Source: an uncultured Corynebacterium sp. (GTDB lineage: Bacteria; Actinomycetota; Actinomycetes; Mycobacteriales; Mycobacteriaceae). Taken from it: 64,000 nucleotides of DNA. Under the pieces are notes generated by a model, which did no database searches, was not told the DNA's origin, and saw only the letters and a list, made by a program, of their open reading frames with translations. The DNA lies in assembly GCF_946998835.1 (NCBI RefSeq), contig NZ_CAMQAZ010000007.1, positions 1 to 64,000 of the forward strand, in the 5' to 3' direction. The position numbers and the translations under genes are program-made. Numbering within the stretch: the stretch's first letter is position 1; every line of letters begins with the position of its first letter. Positions 14,446 through 23,463 of this stretch are shown here, piece by piece.

Positions 14446-16368
14446 TTACTCTCCCTGGAAGAATTTATCCCAGTTCTCCTCGCTGGTCAGAGACGGCACT
14501 GCTGCACGCCACTGCTCAGCGATGTCATCCCACTTGGAGGACAGCTCACGCATGAGGCTGATGGTCTCAGCGCGCATGGACTTTTCCTTATCCAGGTTGC
14601 GGACCAGGTGACGCACACCGTTCTGGGAGGCGTCGGTGACCCAGACATCGTCGAAGGTGGAAATGTGCCACCAGAAGGAGTCCTCGAAGGCCACAGCCAC
14701 CGGACCCGGGCGCTTCTTGCCCATCTGGGTGTACGCAAGCCGCTTTGCCAAGGTCTTGTTTTCGCTGGAAATTTCGTGTGACGGCGGGCGAACTGGGCTC
14801 AGTCCTCCCGGCATCTCGTGCATCGGCAGCAGCTCAGTCTCCGGGAAGTTCTTTCGACCAGCAGAAATGCGGGCAAAGTCACCTTGCGATGCGTTGCTCA
14901 GCACCTCCGGGCCACGCAGCAGATCGCGCACGGCTTCCATCTGCGTCCAGGCCAAGCCGTAGCGCATGGAGACCAGGTTCGAGAGGATTCGTCGTGAAGC
15001 GACGTTGACCATGTCCTTCGCGGAGACATCACCGTGCATAGAGGCGGCGATGAGGGAGTTGCGCAGGCCGAAGTACTGGGCGGCGTTTTCGATGTCCTTC
15101 CAGTAGAAATCGGCGTGCCAGACGGCTGCGCCCGGAAGAGTGTCTGTCGGGTAGCCGGCCTTAGCTGCGCGGAAGCCGTAGTCGATGTCGTCGTACTGGA
15201 AAAACAGCGGCAGTGCCAAGCCGATTTCCTTAATGACCTCCGACGGCACCAGGCAGGTCCACCAAGCGTTGTAGTCAACACCCAGGCGGCGCAACTGGTG
15301 GTATTCGCGCACGTCAACATCGGCGTGGCCGAACTTGGGGTCGTTCTCCTCGACGGTCAGAGTCTTCCAGTTGTAGGTTTCTCCGGTACGGAAAAGGCTG
15401 GTCGGGTTGAACAGGAAAAGCATCTGCGCGCCGAGCAACATCGGCTTTTCTGCACACACGGCCAGAGCGGACAGGCGCAGGGTGGTTTCGGGTTCGGGGC
15501 GGATATCGTCGTCGGTGAGCAGCACCATGCAGTCGCCTGCAGCGGTGGCGTCGCGCATACCGCGGGAGAAACCGCCTGCGCCGCCGAGGTTCGGCTGGTG
15601 GACAACGTTCAGGCGCTCGCCGAGGATTTCCTTCGCCTGGATGAAATCGGCCTCGTCAGCTGGGTGCTGTTCGCCCTGGTCAACGACGCGGATAGTGCGG
15701 ACGCGTTCCAGTGCCGGCAAATCCTCAGCCAGCGTGGCGACGGTTCGAGCACAGTCAACCGGCCGGTTGTAGGAGCAGATGACCAGGTCGGTCGGAATAT
15801 CGCGCTTGATAGCCGACTTGGGCACGACATAGCGGACATCGGAAATCTTTGCACCTGCGTCCTCGGTGTCGAAGCGCAGGTGAATGGCACCGCCGTCGGC
15901 GAAGCGATCCAGCGGAACAGTCAGACGTACCTCTTCATTTGCGGAGCCGGACATCGGCGAGTGCTCCCCGGTCCAGTTGCCATCGGCATCTGCGCCACCG
16001 GCTGCCCAGGAATCCTCAAGGCGGAGGTGTCCACCAATGTCCTCGGTGTAGGCCAACACACGCGCGGAACCGACCACGCGCGCACGGATTTCGACCTGCT
16101 TAATCGAGGTCCAGCGCTGCCAGTACGAAGCCCGGAAGCGACCGAAGTAGGTGTCGGTGCGCACCACGGTGTGGCGGCCCATCGTGATCGAGTTACGGGT
16201 GGCCTGCACGGAGCTGTCGTAGGCGCCAGCACCTTCGACTCGGTAGTACAAATCCGGCTCCACCCAGTCTGCGGGCGGAGCAAACAGCACGCGCTGAATA
16301 GTCAGCATGTCAACATCGGTTTCGGCGGTCAGCTGAGTGGATTCCTTATTAGAAGCAGTCGAAGTCAC
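14446..16368 (-). CDS. glfT2: galactofuranosyltransferase GlfT2
   Basis: A 640-aa bifunctional UDP-Galf transferase that polymerises the galactan with alternating beta-1,5 and beta-1,6 links. Domains: an N-terminal beta-barrel (about 1-190), a GT-A core beginning DLVICSYNRP (194-203) with QPNLGGAGGFSRG, the metal-binding DDD (286-288), the acceptor and base region QYDDIDYGF (391-399) and VWHAD (416-420), and the C-terminal helical part that mediates tetramer formation in the mycobacterial enzyme. All catalytic residues known in M. tuberculosis GlfT2 have counterparts. It sits 18 bp after the GtrA-like gene, not next to glf as in mycobacteria. Confidence 0.95.
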   Translation of the reverse strand: MTSTASNKESTQLTAETDVDMLTIQRVLFAPPADWVEPDLYYRVEGAGAYDSSVQATRNSITMGRHTVVRTDTYFGRFRASYWQRWTSIKQVEIRARVVGSARVLAYTEDIGGHLRLEDSWAAGGADADGNWTGEHSPMSGSANEEVRLTVPLDRFADGGAIHLRFDTEDAGAKISDVRYVVPKSAIKRDIPTDLVICSYNRPVDCARTVATLAEDLPALERVRTIRVVDQGEQHPADEADFIQAKEILGERLNVVHQPNLGGAGGFSRGMRDATAAGDCMVLLTDDDIRPEPETTLRLSALAVCAEKPMLLGAQMLFLFNPTSLFRTGETYNWKTLTVEENDPKFGHADVDVREYHQLRRLGVDYNAWWTCLVPSEVIKEIGLALPLFFQYDDIDYGFRAAKAGYPTDTLPGAAVWHADFYWKDIENAAQYFGLRNSLIAASMHGDVSAKDMVNVASRRILSNLVSMRYGLAWTQMEAVRDLLRGPEVLSNASQGDFARISAGRKNFPETELLPMHEMPGGLSPVRPPSHEISSENKTLAKRLAYTQMGKKRPGPVAVAFEDSFWWHISTFDDVWVTDASQNGVRHLVRNLDKEKSMRAETISLMRELSSKWDDIAEQWRAAVPSLTSEENWDKFFQGE

Positions 16369-16386
16369 GCCCTCCAGCGTATCGCG

Positions 16387-16935
16387 CTACTTCACACGGA
16401 AGATGAATACACGCTGAATGATGAAGTTAATTACCGTCGCAACGCCCTGCGCGACAACGAATGCGCCGAACTGTGCCCACTGCGCATTCCAATCCCAGGT
16501 CTCCACAAGCCAGGGCTGCAACACGTTAAAGATGCCGACCTGTGTGGCGTACGTAATCAGGTACAGCACCGCAACTGCCAGCACCTTCTTCGCCGAGGAC
16601 TTCGACTTGAATGTCCAGCGGCTGTTGATGATGTACGCCGTAATCGTGCCGAAGATCCAGCCGACCGTCTTGCCCCAGAAGTTGGTCGCCCCGAAGACGT
16701 TGAGCATGATGAACGTCAGGCCGAAGTCCACCACAGCCGCGATAACGCCGGAGATAATAAAGCGCATCATTTGCACTTTCAGACCGTGCTCGTCCTTGAC
16801 ATCCGTCGCCATCGGCACCGCGGCCGAATCCTCTACGACAAATCCGGTTTCGTAGGAGCCGGTTTCACCGTTGGGGGTTTCGCCGTTGGGGGTTTCGCCG
16901 TTGGCGTTCTCTTTTGCTGATTCATTTGCTGACAC
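16387..16935 (-). CDS. GtrA-family membrane protein (Rv3789-like)
   Basis: A 182-aa protein. Residues 1-60 are a hydrophilic tail with three NGETP-type repeats; the rest is a four-helix GtrA domain starting MRFIISGVIAAVVDFGLTF and ending VINFIIQRVFIFR, very like Rv3789. That protein was proposed to flip or organise decaprenyl-phosphoryl-arabinose synthesis enzymes. GTG 16935 was chosen because the longer upstream frame overlaps the next gene and reads as shadow; a TAGAAT hexamer ends 8 bases before it, so the message may be leaderless. An ATG nearer the GtrA domain is a second option. First gene of the run with glfT2. Confidence 0.8.
   Translation of the reverse strand: MSANESAKENANGETPNGETPNGETGSYETGFVVEDSAAVPMATDVKDEHGLKVQMMRFIISGVIAAVVDFGLTFIMLNVFGATNFWGKTVGWIFGTITAYIINSRWTFKSKSSAKKVLAVAVLYLITYATQVGIFNVLQPWLVETWDWNAQWAQFGAFVVAQGVATVINFIIQRVFIFRVK
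16863..16907. repeat. 15-bp in-frame tandem repeat inside the GtrA-like gene
   Basis: Three near-identical 15-bp units (16863, 16878, 16893) encode repeated NGETP pentapeptides in the cytoplasmic tail. Slippage would change tail length without breaking the frame. Confidence 0.8.
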
Positions 16936-17014
16936 GCTTTGAAATTCTATGCCACCGGTCAATTCACAAACAGCCGGCGCAGGCACTATGAGGGCATCGA
17001 GGGAGGCAAGAGAG

Positions 17015-17998
17015 CTAGCGCCGCAGTGCCTCGCGCAGCAGGTCCAGTCGCTCCACCGGCGAGAGCGCATCCTCCCCGGCCAGCCCCAGCGCGCACATCT
17101 CCGCCCAGCTGGCCGCTGCCAATTCTTCGACGTCCTCACCGGACAGCGGAATGCCCTCATCGCTTTCCCAGCCGAGGCGCTCCATCACATGCGCCGCCAC
17201 ATCATGCCGCAAATCGTCCGAGGTCAGCGCCGCCAAACACAGCAGCTCCACCAACGCCGCATCGTGCCCGGCTGGGTTTGCCTCGGCATCCTCTACCGGC
17301 AGTGCACGCAATCGCTTGACGACGCTCTCCCCCACCTCCCCGTTCAACTCCAGCGTGGTTGATTCCGACCTCTGCAGGTCCAGAGCCTGTAGCAGGGGTA
17401 CGAATTCAAACACCCCTGACCTCTCGATGATGTCGACAACATCGGCACGGGCGGTGGCCAACGTGCTTCGGATACATTCCTGCCCGGTCAATTCCCTATT
17501 GATTGCGGCGATGTCGACCGATTCCTCCGCGTCCACGTCCCCCAGTGCGCGAATGGTGCCCGAGCCACCGATGCACAGGGCATCCGGGGTGGCCTCATCG
17601 CGTGCAAATGCTTCTCTGACCTGCAGCGTATGTTCCCACAGACCCCATTGCCAGATAAGAGTATCGCCGGGGCTTTGCAGCACCTCGGCAACTGTGGTGG
17701 ACAGGGGAACGTCAACGACTCCGGCCGCTGCGGGTTTGCCGCTGGTCGCAAATTGCGCCGCTGCCTCTACTGAGGAGCCGGGCAGGTGAAACTTCGTCGG
17801 CACGCTTTCATCACCCCACCCAAAAATCACCGCCAAGACATGGGACAGGCTCCGCAAATCCATCTGGTCATTAACACCGAAAACGCGGTGGGCACTGCAC
17901 GGTTCTTCCTCCAAAGAGGCACCGATAATGAGCGTGGCCGGTTCCGTGGCCACGCGAACGCCTGGGAAGGCGATAACGTTATCGGTCTGTGCTGCCAT
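17015..17998 (-). CDS. protein with pRiA4b ORF-3-like domain (tentative)
   Basis: A 327-aa soluble acidic protein. The segment HRVFGVNDQMDLRSLSHVLA with IFGW, and later WQWGLWEHTLQV, resembles the plasmid pRiA4b ORF-3 domain, in which residues are normally arranged as LHxxIQxxFGW and YDFGDxWxH. The match is partial and the C-terminal 180 residues are an alpha-helical acidic region I do not recognise. No catalytic residues can be named. A TACGCT hexamer ends 7 bases before the ATG, pointing to a leaderless transcript. It lies 79 bp before the gtrA-like gene on the same strand. Confidence 0.55.
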   Translation of the reverse strand: MAAQTDNVIAFPGVRVATEPATLIIGASLEEEPCSAHRVFGVNDQMDLRSLSHVLAVIFGWGDESVPTKFHLPGSSVEAAAQFATSGKPAAAGVVDVPLSTTVAEVLQSPGDTLIWQWGLWEHTLQVREAFARDEATPDALCIGGSGTIRALGDVDAEESVDIAAINRELTGQECIRSTLATARADVVDIIERSGVFEFVPLLQALDLQRSESTTLELNGEVGESVVKRLRALPVEDAEANPAGHDAALVELLCLAALTSDDLRHDVAAHVMERLGWESDEGIPLSGEDVEELAAASWAEMCALGLAGEDALSPVERLDLLREALRR

Positions 17999-18005
17999 AC
18001 CCCAC

Positions 18006-18011
18006 AGCGTA
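18006..18011 (-). promoter_or_regulatory. -10 hexamer upstream of 17998 start
   Basis: TACGCT on the minus strand, 7 bases before the ATG, with no Shine-Dalgarno; probable leaderless start. Confidence 0.45.
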
Positions 18012-18049
18012 CGCAGGAAAAATAAGGTGGGCTGGAGCGCGAAAACTCG

Positions 18050-18637
18050 CTACAATGCGGGCGTTTTTACCAACGGAATCTGGCGCGGCTCCGCACCCCA
18101 GGGCTCGGCCAAGTACTTGCGGCGCAGGCGCTGCGACTCTACGGCCATCCACTGCGCCACCAGCTCCTCCACACCACGAGCGAGCCCCAGTACCGGGCCA
18201 GCGACCTCTTCACCCACATGTGGAAAGTCAATGACCTCCACGTCGTTGACCTTGGGAAACCGCGGCTCCGTCAGATTTCCCTTGCCCGGCTTGGCCTTCT
18301 CTTCCTTCGCGGCAGCGCGCAGCTGCCCGATGTGCTCACGAATGCCGGCCACGGATGCCGACAGGTCCACCACCGTGGCACCCGCCTGCTCAATCGCCTG
18401 CGACAGCAGCTCCGCCCCCTCGCCACCTTCCTCCCCTGTCACCAGCGCAACAAAGCAACCGGTGAGCAGATTGGTGGCGGTCTCCAGGGCTCCGTCGTCA
18501 AGCGGACCCACCAGCCATGCCCCCGACAACCTCTCGCCGGCAAAGGACGGGGAGAGCTCCACATGCCAAATGACAACGGGCGATGTGGAACTACATACAG
18601 CAAGGGTCTGCGGCGTGGCAGCGGGCGTGGACGTCAT
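18050..18637 (-). CDS. hypothetical protein
   Basis: A 195-aa protein I do not recognise. It lacks a signal peptide and membrane segments; the middle has a long helical Glu/Ala-rich part (GEEGGEGAELLSQAIEQA) and the C-terminus a basic segment AVESQRLRRKYLAEPWG. The ATG at 18637 was chosen because a TACCAT hexamer ends 7 bases upstream; a longer frame to 18802 would overlap the divergent small gene. It precedes the pRiA4b-like gene on the same strand by 51 bp. Confidence 0.6.
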   Translation of the reverse strand: MTSTPAATPQTLAVCSSTSPVVIWHVELSPSFAGERLSGAWLVGPLDDGALETATNLLTGCFVALVTGEEGGEGAELLSQAIEQAGATVVDLSASVAGIREHIGQLRAAAKEEKAKPGKGNLTEPRFPKVNDVEVIDFPHVGEEVAGPVLGLARGVEELVAQWMAVESQRLRRKYLAEPWGAEPRQIPLVKTPAL

Positions 18638-18644
18638 GAGGTTG

Positions 18645-18682
18645 ATGGTATCGCGGGTGGCGGATCCCACGCGGGGTAGCCT
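18645..18682. promoter_or_regulatory. back-to-back leaderless promoters
   Basis: TACCAT (complement of 18645-18650) serves the minus gene starting at 18637, and TAGCCT (18677-18682) the plus gene starting at 18690; both hexamers end 7 bases before their ATG. The two genes are separated by only 52 bp. Confidence 0.5.
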
Positions 18683-18689
18683 GTATCGC

Positions 18690-18917
18690 ATGTTCGACTT
18701 TTTCAAGAAGAAGCCGCGCGAAACCATCAACATGGCCGCCGAGTACACCAACACCCCGCTGTCGAACCAGATGGTCATGCTGTTCGCCGAGGAACTGCCC
18801 ATCCTCGACAGCGCAGAGCGCGCCCAGGTCTACCGCGCCCTCGAAGCTTACGATGGCCCGCAGATTACCTCGCAGGAAATGCTGCCGGAAGAGATCCGAA
18901 AAATTATGGATCTATAG
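18690..18917 (+). CDS. small conserved-looking hypothetical protein
   Basis: A 75-aa protein, MFDFFKKKP at the N-terminus, then a helical acidic body ([18 protein letters not shown]) and C-terminus [13 protein letters not shown]. No family recognised. It is supported by the leaderless promoter TAGCCT 7 bases before the ATG, by codon use like the neighbours, and by a 113-bp gap to dprE1 downstream. Confidence 0.6.
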   Translation: MFDFFKKKPRETINMAAEYTNTPLSNQMVMLFAEELPILDSAERAQVYRALEAYDGPQITSQEMLPEEIRKIMDL

Positions 18918-19017
18918 CCTTTCGGCACATTTCGCTCGCTTGCCGACGGCTCGTGTGCCGCCCCAAGCGTGACCAACACCTCGGAGCGTCACAGGCGACG
19001 GGGCCCGTACAAAGGGG

Positions 19018-19023
19018 TAGCCT
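19018..19023 (+). promoter_or_regulatory. -10 hexamer of the dprE1 operon
   Basis: TAGCCT ends 7 bases before the dprE1 ATG, identical in sequence and spacing to the one before the small gene at 18690. Confidence 0.5.
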
Positions 19024-19030
19024 AGCCTTG

Positions 19031-20500
19031 ATGTCCACTAACACTAACGGCAAGTCCAGCACCGATGCTTCGAACGGTGCCTACGGAGCCGTACACACAG
19101 AAGCCAGGACCCTAACCGGTTGGGGTCGTACCGCCCCCGCTAAGTCCCAGGTGCTGTCGACGCCGGACTTGGATGAAATTGTTAACGCCGTCAAGGCTGT
19201 CGCAGATCAGAACTCCGACAAGCCTGCCCACCTGCGCCGCGGTGTGATTGCCCGCGGTATGGGCCGCTCCTACGGCGACCCCGCTCAGAACTCGGGCGGC
19301 CTTGTCATCGACATGCAGAAGCTCAACCAGATCCACTCCATTGACCAGGAGTCGGCGATTGTTGATGTCGACGGCGGTGTCACGCTGGACCAGCTGATGA
19401 AGGCCGCACTGCCCTACGGCCTGTGGGTGCCGGTGCTGCCGGGTACTCGCCAGGTCACCATCGGTGGTGCCATTGGCCCGGATATTCACGGTAAGAACCA
19501 CCACTCCGCAGGTTCCTTCGGCGACCATGTGCTGTCGATGGAGCTGCTAGTCGCCGATGGTCGTATCCTGCACCTCGAGCCGGAGGGCTCCGCGGATGAC
19601 CCGGACGGCAAGCTGTTCTGGGCAACTGTCGGTGGCATGGGACTGACCGGCATTATTGTCCGCGCTCGGATCAAGATGACGAAGACCGAGACGGCGTACT
19701 TCATCGCCGATGGCGACATGACCCACACTCTGGACGAGACCATCGAGTTCCACTCCGATGGCTCCGAGGAGAACTTCACTTACTCCTCCGCGTGGTTCGA
19801 TGCCATCTCGCCGGAGCCGAAGCTGGGACGCGCCGCAATCTCCCGCGGTTCGCTGGCAACCCTGGCTCAGCTGGAGGAATACGCCCCGAAGCTGGCCAAG
19901 GACCCGCTGAAGTTCAACGCTCCGCAGCTGGTGACCGTGCCGGATATCTTCCCGTCCTTCACCATGAACAAGCTGACCATGATCAGCATTGGTGAGCTGT
20001 GGTGGCTGAAGTCCGGTACCTACCGGAACCAGGTGCAGAACCTCACGCAGTTCTACCAGCCGCTGGATCTCATCGGTGAGTGGAACCGCGGCTATGGCTC
20101 CAAGGGCTTCCTGCAGTACCAGTTCGTTGTTCCGCGCGAGGCCGTCGAGCCGTTCAAGGAGATTGTCCGCGATATTCAGCGCTCCGGCCACTACTCGGCA
20201 CTGAATGTGTTCAAGCTGTTCGGCGAGGGTAACCGCGCTCCGCTGTCCTACCCAATGCCGGGTTGGAACGTCTGCGTGGACTTCCCGATTAAGCCGGGTC
20301 TCGGCCAGTTCCTGGACGACCTCGACCGCCGCGTCATGGAGTTCGGCGGCCGCCTCTACTTAGCTAAGGAGTCGCGTACTTCCGCCGCTAACTTCCACCA
20401 GATGTACCCCGAGATGCAGAGCTGGCTGGACACCCGCAATGAGATCGACCCGCACGGTGTCTTCGCCTCTGACATGTCGCGTCGACTGGAACTGCACTAA
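19031..20500 (+). CDS. dprE1: decaprenylphosphoryl-beta-D-ribose 2'-oxidase
   Basis: A 489-aa FAD enzyme that oxidises DPR to the 2'-keto form, the first half of DPA synthesis. FAD-binding half: RGMGRSYGD (76-84), [18 protein letters not shown], then [12 protein letters not shown]. The substrate half has [35 protein letters not shown] and [10 protein letters not shown]. Cys415 aligns with M. tuberculosis Cys387, the residue trapped by benzothiazinones, and Lys395 with Lys367. The family C-terminus [10 protein letters not shown] is intact. First gene of dprE1-dprE2-aftA-emb. Start ATG 19031 follows a leaderless-type promoter; the in-frame extension upstream is not supported. Confidence 0.95.
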   Translation: MSTNTNGKSSTDASNGAYGAVHTEARTLTGWGRTAPAKSQVLSTPDLDEIVNAVKAVADQNSDKPAHLRRGVIARGMGRSYGDPAQNSGGLVIDMQKLNQIHSIDQESAIVDVDGGVTLDQLMKAALPYGLWVPVLPGTRQVTIGGAIGPDIHGKNHHSAGSFGDHVLSMELLVADGRILHLEPEGSADDPDGKLFWATVGGMGLTGIIVRARIKMTKTETAYFIADGDMTHTLDETIEFHSDGSEENFTYSSAWFDAISPEPKLGRAAISRGSLATLAQLEEYAPKLAKDPLKFNAPQLVTVPDIFPSFTMNKLTMISIGELWWLKSGTYRNQVQNLTQFYQPLDLIGEWNRGYGSKGFLQYQFVVPREAVEPFKEIVRDIQRSGHYSALNVFKLFGEGNRAPLSYPMPGWNVCVDFPIKPGLGQFLDDLDRRVMEFGGRLYLAKESRTSAANFHQMYPEMQSWLDTRNEIDPHGVFASDMSRRLELH

Positions 20501-20525
20501 GACAACCGAGAGGATTTAAGCCCCA

Positions 20526-21287
20526 ATGATTAATGCTGTAGGCGCTGCCCAGTCCATCCTGCTGCTCGGCGGCACCAGTGAAATCGGTCTGGCGATCACC
20601 GCCGAGTTCCTGAAGAAGGGCTCGGCCAAGGTCATCCTGGCTTCCCTGCCAAACGACCCCCTGCGCGAAGCCTCCGCCGAGAAGATGAAGGCCGCCGGCG
20701 CTTCCGAGGTGGTCACCCTCGACTTCGACGCAACGGACTTCGACTCCCACCCGGAGGTCGTCGATAAGGCATTTGCCGACGGCGACGTGGACATCTGCAT
20801 CGTCGCGTTCGGCATGCTTGGCGACGCCGAGGAGCTCTGGCAGAACCAGCGCAAGGCCGTCCTGGCTGCAAACATCAACTACACCGGCGCGGTGTCTATG
20901 GGTGTTCTGGTTGGTCAGAAGTTCAAGGCGCAGGGCCACGGCCAGTTCATTGCCATGTCCTCCGTCGCTGGTGAGCGCGTGCGCCGCTCCAACTTTGTCT
21001 ACGGTTCCACCAAGGCCGGCCTGGACGGCTTCTACCTGAACCTGGGCGAGGCCCTGGAAGAGTACGGCGTGAAGACCCTGGTTATCCGCCCGGGTCAGGT
21101 CCGTACCCGCATGTCCGCGGACGTAGACGAGGCGCCACTGACTGTAAACAAGGAAGATGTTGCCAAGCTCGCAGTAAAGTCCGTCGAGGCCGGTAAGACC
21201 CTGGTTTGGGCTCCGCCAGCGTTCCAGCTGGTGATGATGGTGCTGAAGCACATCCCGCGCCCGATTTTCAAGAAGCTGCCGATTTAA
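20526..21287 (+). CDS. dprE2: decaprenylphosphoryl-2-keto-ribose reductase
   Basis: A 253-aa short-chain dehydrogenase that reduces the 2'-keto intermediate to decaprenyl-phosphoryl-arabinose with NADH. Visible: GGTSEIG (15-21), [13 protein letters not shown], and the Tyr159-x3-Lys163 pair in YGSTKAG. It follows dprE1 by 25 bp with AGAGGA upstream of the ATG, and the two proteins act as one epimerase. Confidence 0.95.
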   Translation: MINAVGAAQSILLLGGTSEIGLAITAEFLKKGSAKVILASLPNDPLREASAEKMKAAGASEVVTLDFDATDFDSHPEVVDKAFADGDVDICIVAFGMLGDAEELWQNQRKAVLAANINYTGAVSMGVLVGQKFKAQGHGQFIAMSSVAGERVRRSNFVYGSTKAGLDGFYLNLGEALEEYGVKTLVIRPGQVRTRMSADVDEAPLTVNKEDVAKLAVKSVEAGKTLVWAPPAFQLVMMVLKHIPRPIFKKLPI

Positions 21288-21340
21288 CAACGGGTTGAGT
21301 CGGTTCGTCGGAGTCCGGTTCCTGTGCGAAACTTGAGGGC

Positions 21341-23332
21341 ATGGTAGACAAGCAGGCCGAAACCCCGAGCGCTGACACCACGGGCGCACGAACCTACAGT
21401 GGGCTGGTCGACGAAGACCGTTATGAGATCTTCAATGACGACCAGCTCTCCCTCAAGGCTGCCTTGATTTACCTGGTCGCAGCGCTTGTGGGCGGTTCAG
21501 TTATTGCCCTGGTGTCCTGGTTCGCCTTCCACCGCCTGTCGCTACCGGCCTTCGGTGGCTCGCAGCTGACCAGGGCAGTTGCGACAGCGCTGATTGTCAT
21601 CACGCTGACACTCACCACCGTCCTGCTGTATTTCTTCGCCATCAAGGGCAAAGACAATCGCCCCCGGTGGCTAACGTGGCCAACCTACCTGATGGCCTAC
21701 ATGTCACCGGCCATTCTGGTGGTCTCTGCCGTCGGCCTGCCGCTGGGCTCGACCAAACTATGGCTGGACGGCCTTTCTGTCGACCAGGAATTCCGCACCG
21801 AATACCTCACCAGGATGGCCGCGGAGCCGGGCCTACACGACATGTCGTACATCGACATCCCGTCCTTCTACCCGGCCGGCTGGTTCTTCCTGGGCGGACG
21901 CCTGGCCAATATCCTGGGTATCCCGGGCTGGGAGGTCTTCCAGCCGTGGGCGTTGATAACACTGGCCGCTGCTGGCTGCGTTCTCGTTCCGGTGTGGCAG
22001 CGTCTGAGTGGTTCCCTGCCCGTGGCGGCTGGCATTGCACTGACAACCACAGCAGTCGCCCTGGCCACCGTCGCCGATGAGCCCTACGCCGCAGTCGTGG
22101 CTATGGGGCTTCCGGCCATGACTGTGATGGCCTGGCGCGGTCTCACCGGTGCCTGGTCCGCCATGTTTGGAGTGCTCGTCTTCCTGGGCATTTCTGCGAC
22201 TTTCTACACTCTTTACACTGCCGTAGGCGCGCTTATTGTGGTCGTGTTGGCCGTGGTCGCGTGGACGTCGTCAAGCTCGTGGCTGCCCGCGATGCGCCTG
22301 CTCATCATGGGCGGCGGGTCGATGCTGATTGCGGCGACGGTGTGGGCTCCGTACCTGCTGGCAGTTGCAACGGGCGCGCCACGTTCGGGCGCGACGGCGA
22401 CGCATTACCTACCACCGGAGGGTGCGCAGCTGCCGTTGCCGATGTTTGCCGCCAGCGTGATTGGTGTGCTGTGTTTCATCGGCGTTGTGCGCATGTTGGT
22501 CAGCGCGACGGAGCCGGATGCCCGCGCGCTCGGCCTGGGCACGCTGGTGCTCTACGGCTGGGTGGTGGCGTCGATGGTGGCAACACTGCTTGGGCGCACG
22601 CTGCTGGGGTTCCGTCTGACCGCACCGATTACGTTTATGCTGATCGCGGCTGGCGTGGTCGCGCTTGCCGACGCCCGTCTCAACGGAATCGAGAAGTACT
22701 GGCCGCAGGCGACACCACCTCATATCGCCAAGCGCGTCTCCGCGGTCATGGCGGCGGTTCTGCTGCTGGCTGGCATTGGCTACGCGCAGTCGATTCCGAA
22801 TAAGCTGCATGGCGCTATCGACTTGGCGCATACCGACACCGACGGCAATGGCGAGCGCGCAGACCGCTTCCCGCCGAATGCCGGGGCCTGGTACTCGGCG
22901 GTGGATCATACGTTGAAGGATGCCGGCCTCGAACCGTCTCAGACAGTGGTGCTGTCGGATGAAAAGAACTTCCAGGCACTCTATCCCTGGTACGGATTCC
23001 AGGCGATGACGAGCCATTACGCCAATCCTTTGGGGGAGTTTGACCGTCGTAATCAGGCGTTGGAGGCATGGTCGGAGATCCGCGATCCCGACGAGCTTGT
23101 TCGCGCGATGGATGAGACACCGTGGCAGGGACCGGATGCCATTGTGCTACGTGGCACTGTGGAAAATTCCGGCGACGAGGATGCCACGCCACTGACGCTG
23201 GACATTGCGGATGATATCTATCCGAACAATCCGAATGTGGTCTTCCGGAGCTTGAATTTTTCCCGCTCTGCATTTGAGAAACACTGGGAGCTAAACCAGG
23301 TCGGACCGTTCGTGGTGGCGGTTCGGAAGTAG
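21341..23332 (+). CDS. aftA: galactan 5-O-arabinofuranosyltransferase AftA
   Basis: A 663-aa GT-C membrane protein that adds the first arabinofuranose to galactan from DPA. About ten to twelve membrane helices fill residues 40-480, with an extracytoplasmic loop YIDIPSFYPAGWFFLGGRLA after the first helices, as in Rv3792, and a soluble C-terminal domain. It lies between dprE2 and emb as in mycobacteria and corynebacteria. The ATG 21341 follows GAGG closely. Confidence 0.9.
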   Translation: MVDKQAETPSADTTGARTYSGLVDEDRYEIFNDDQLSLKAALIYLVAALVGGSVIALVSWFAFHRLSLPAFGGSQLTRAVATALIVITLTLTTVLLYFFAIKGKDNRPRWLTWPTYLMAYMSPAILVVSAVGLPLGSTKLWLDGLSVDQEFRTEYLTRMAAEPGLHDMSYIDIPSFYPAGWFFLGGRLANILGIPGWEVFQPWALITLAAAGCVLVPVWQRLSGSLPVAAGIALTTTAVALATVADEPYAAVVAMGLPAMTVMAWRGLTGAWSAMFGVLVFLGISATFYTLYTAVGALIVVVLAVVAWTSSSSWLPAMRLLIMGGGSMLIAATVWAPYLLAVATGAPRSGATATHYLPPEGAQLPLPMFAASVIGVLCFIGVVRMLVSATEPDARALGLGTLVLYGWVVASMVATLLGRTLLGFRLTAPITFMLIAAGVVALADARLNGIEKYWPQATPPHIAKRVSAVMAAVLLLAGIGYAQSIPNKLHGAIDLAHTDTDGNGERADRFPPNAGAWYSAVDHTLKDAGLEPSQTVVLSDEKNFQALYPWYGFQAMTSHYANPLGEFDRRNQALEAWSEIRDPDELVRAMDETPWQGPDAIVLRGTVENSGDEDATPLTLDIADDIYPNNPNVVFRSLNFSRSAFEKHWELNQVGPFVVAVRK

Positions 23333-23449
23333 ATATTGGGCAGTAGATATTGGGCGCTTATTTTCCTTGAAAAAGTGATTCCTGTTACTAATGAGAAAAC
23401 TGCTATGTAACTTTCGCGTTGCAAACTCAAAGAAAAACGCCAATTACCG

Positions 23450-23455
23450 TAGTAT
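23450..23455 (+). promoter_or_regulatory. -10 hexamer upstream of emb
   Basis: TAGTAT ends 8 bases before the GTG at 23464; emb may therefore have its own leaderless transcript despite following aftA by 131 bp. Confidence 0.45.
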
Positions 23456-23463
23456 TTTCCCTT

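Noticed and set aside
15034..16920. 628-codon plus-strand open frame
   Set aside because: It lies opposite glfT2 and the gtrA-like gene, whose motifs are clear; the frame is a high-GC antisense shadow with no recognisable product or start.
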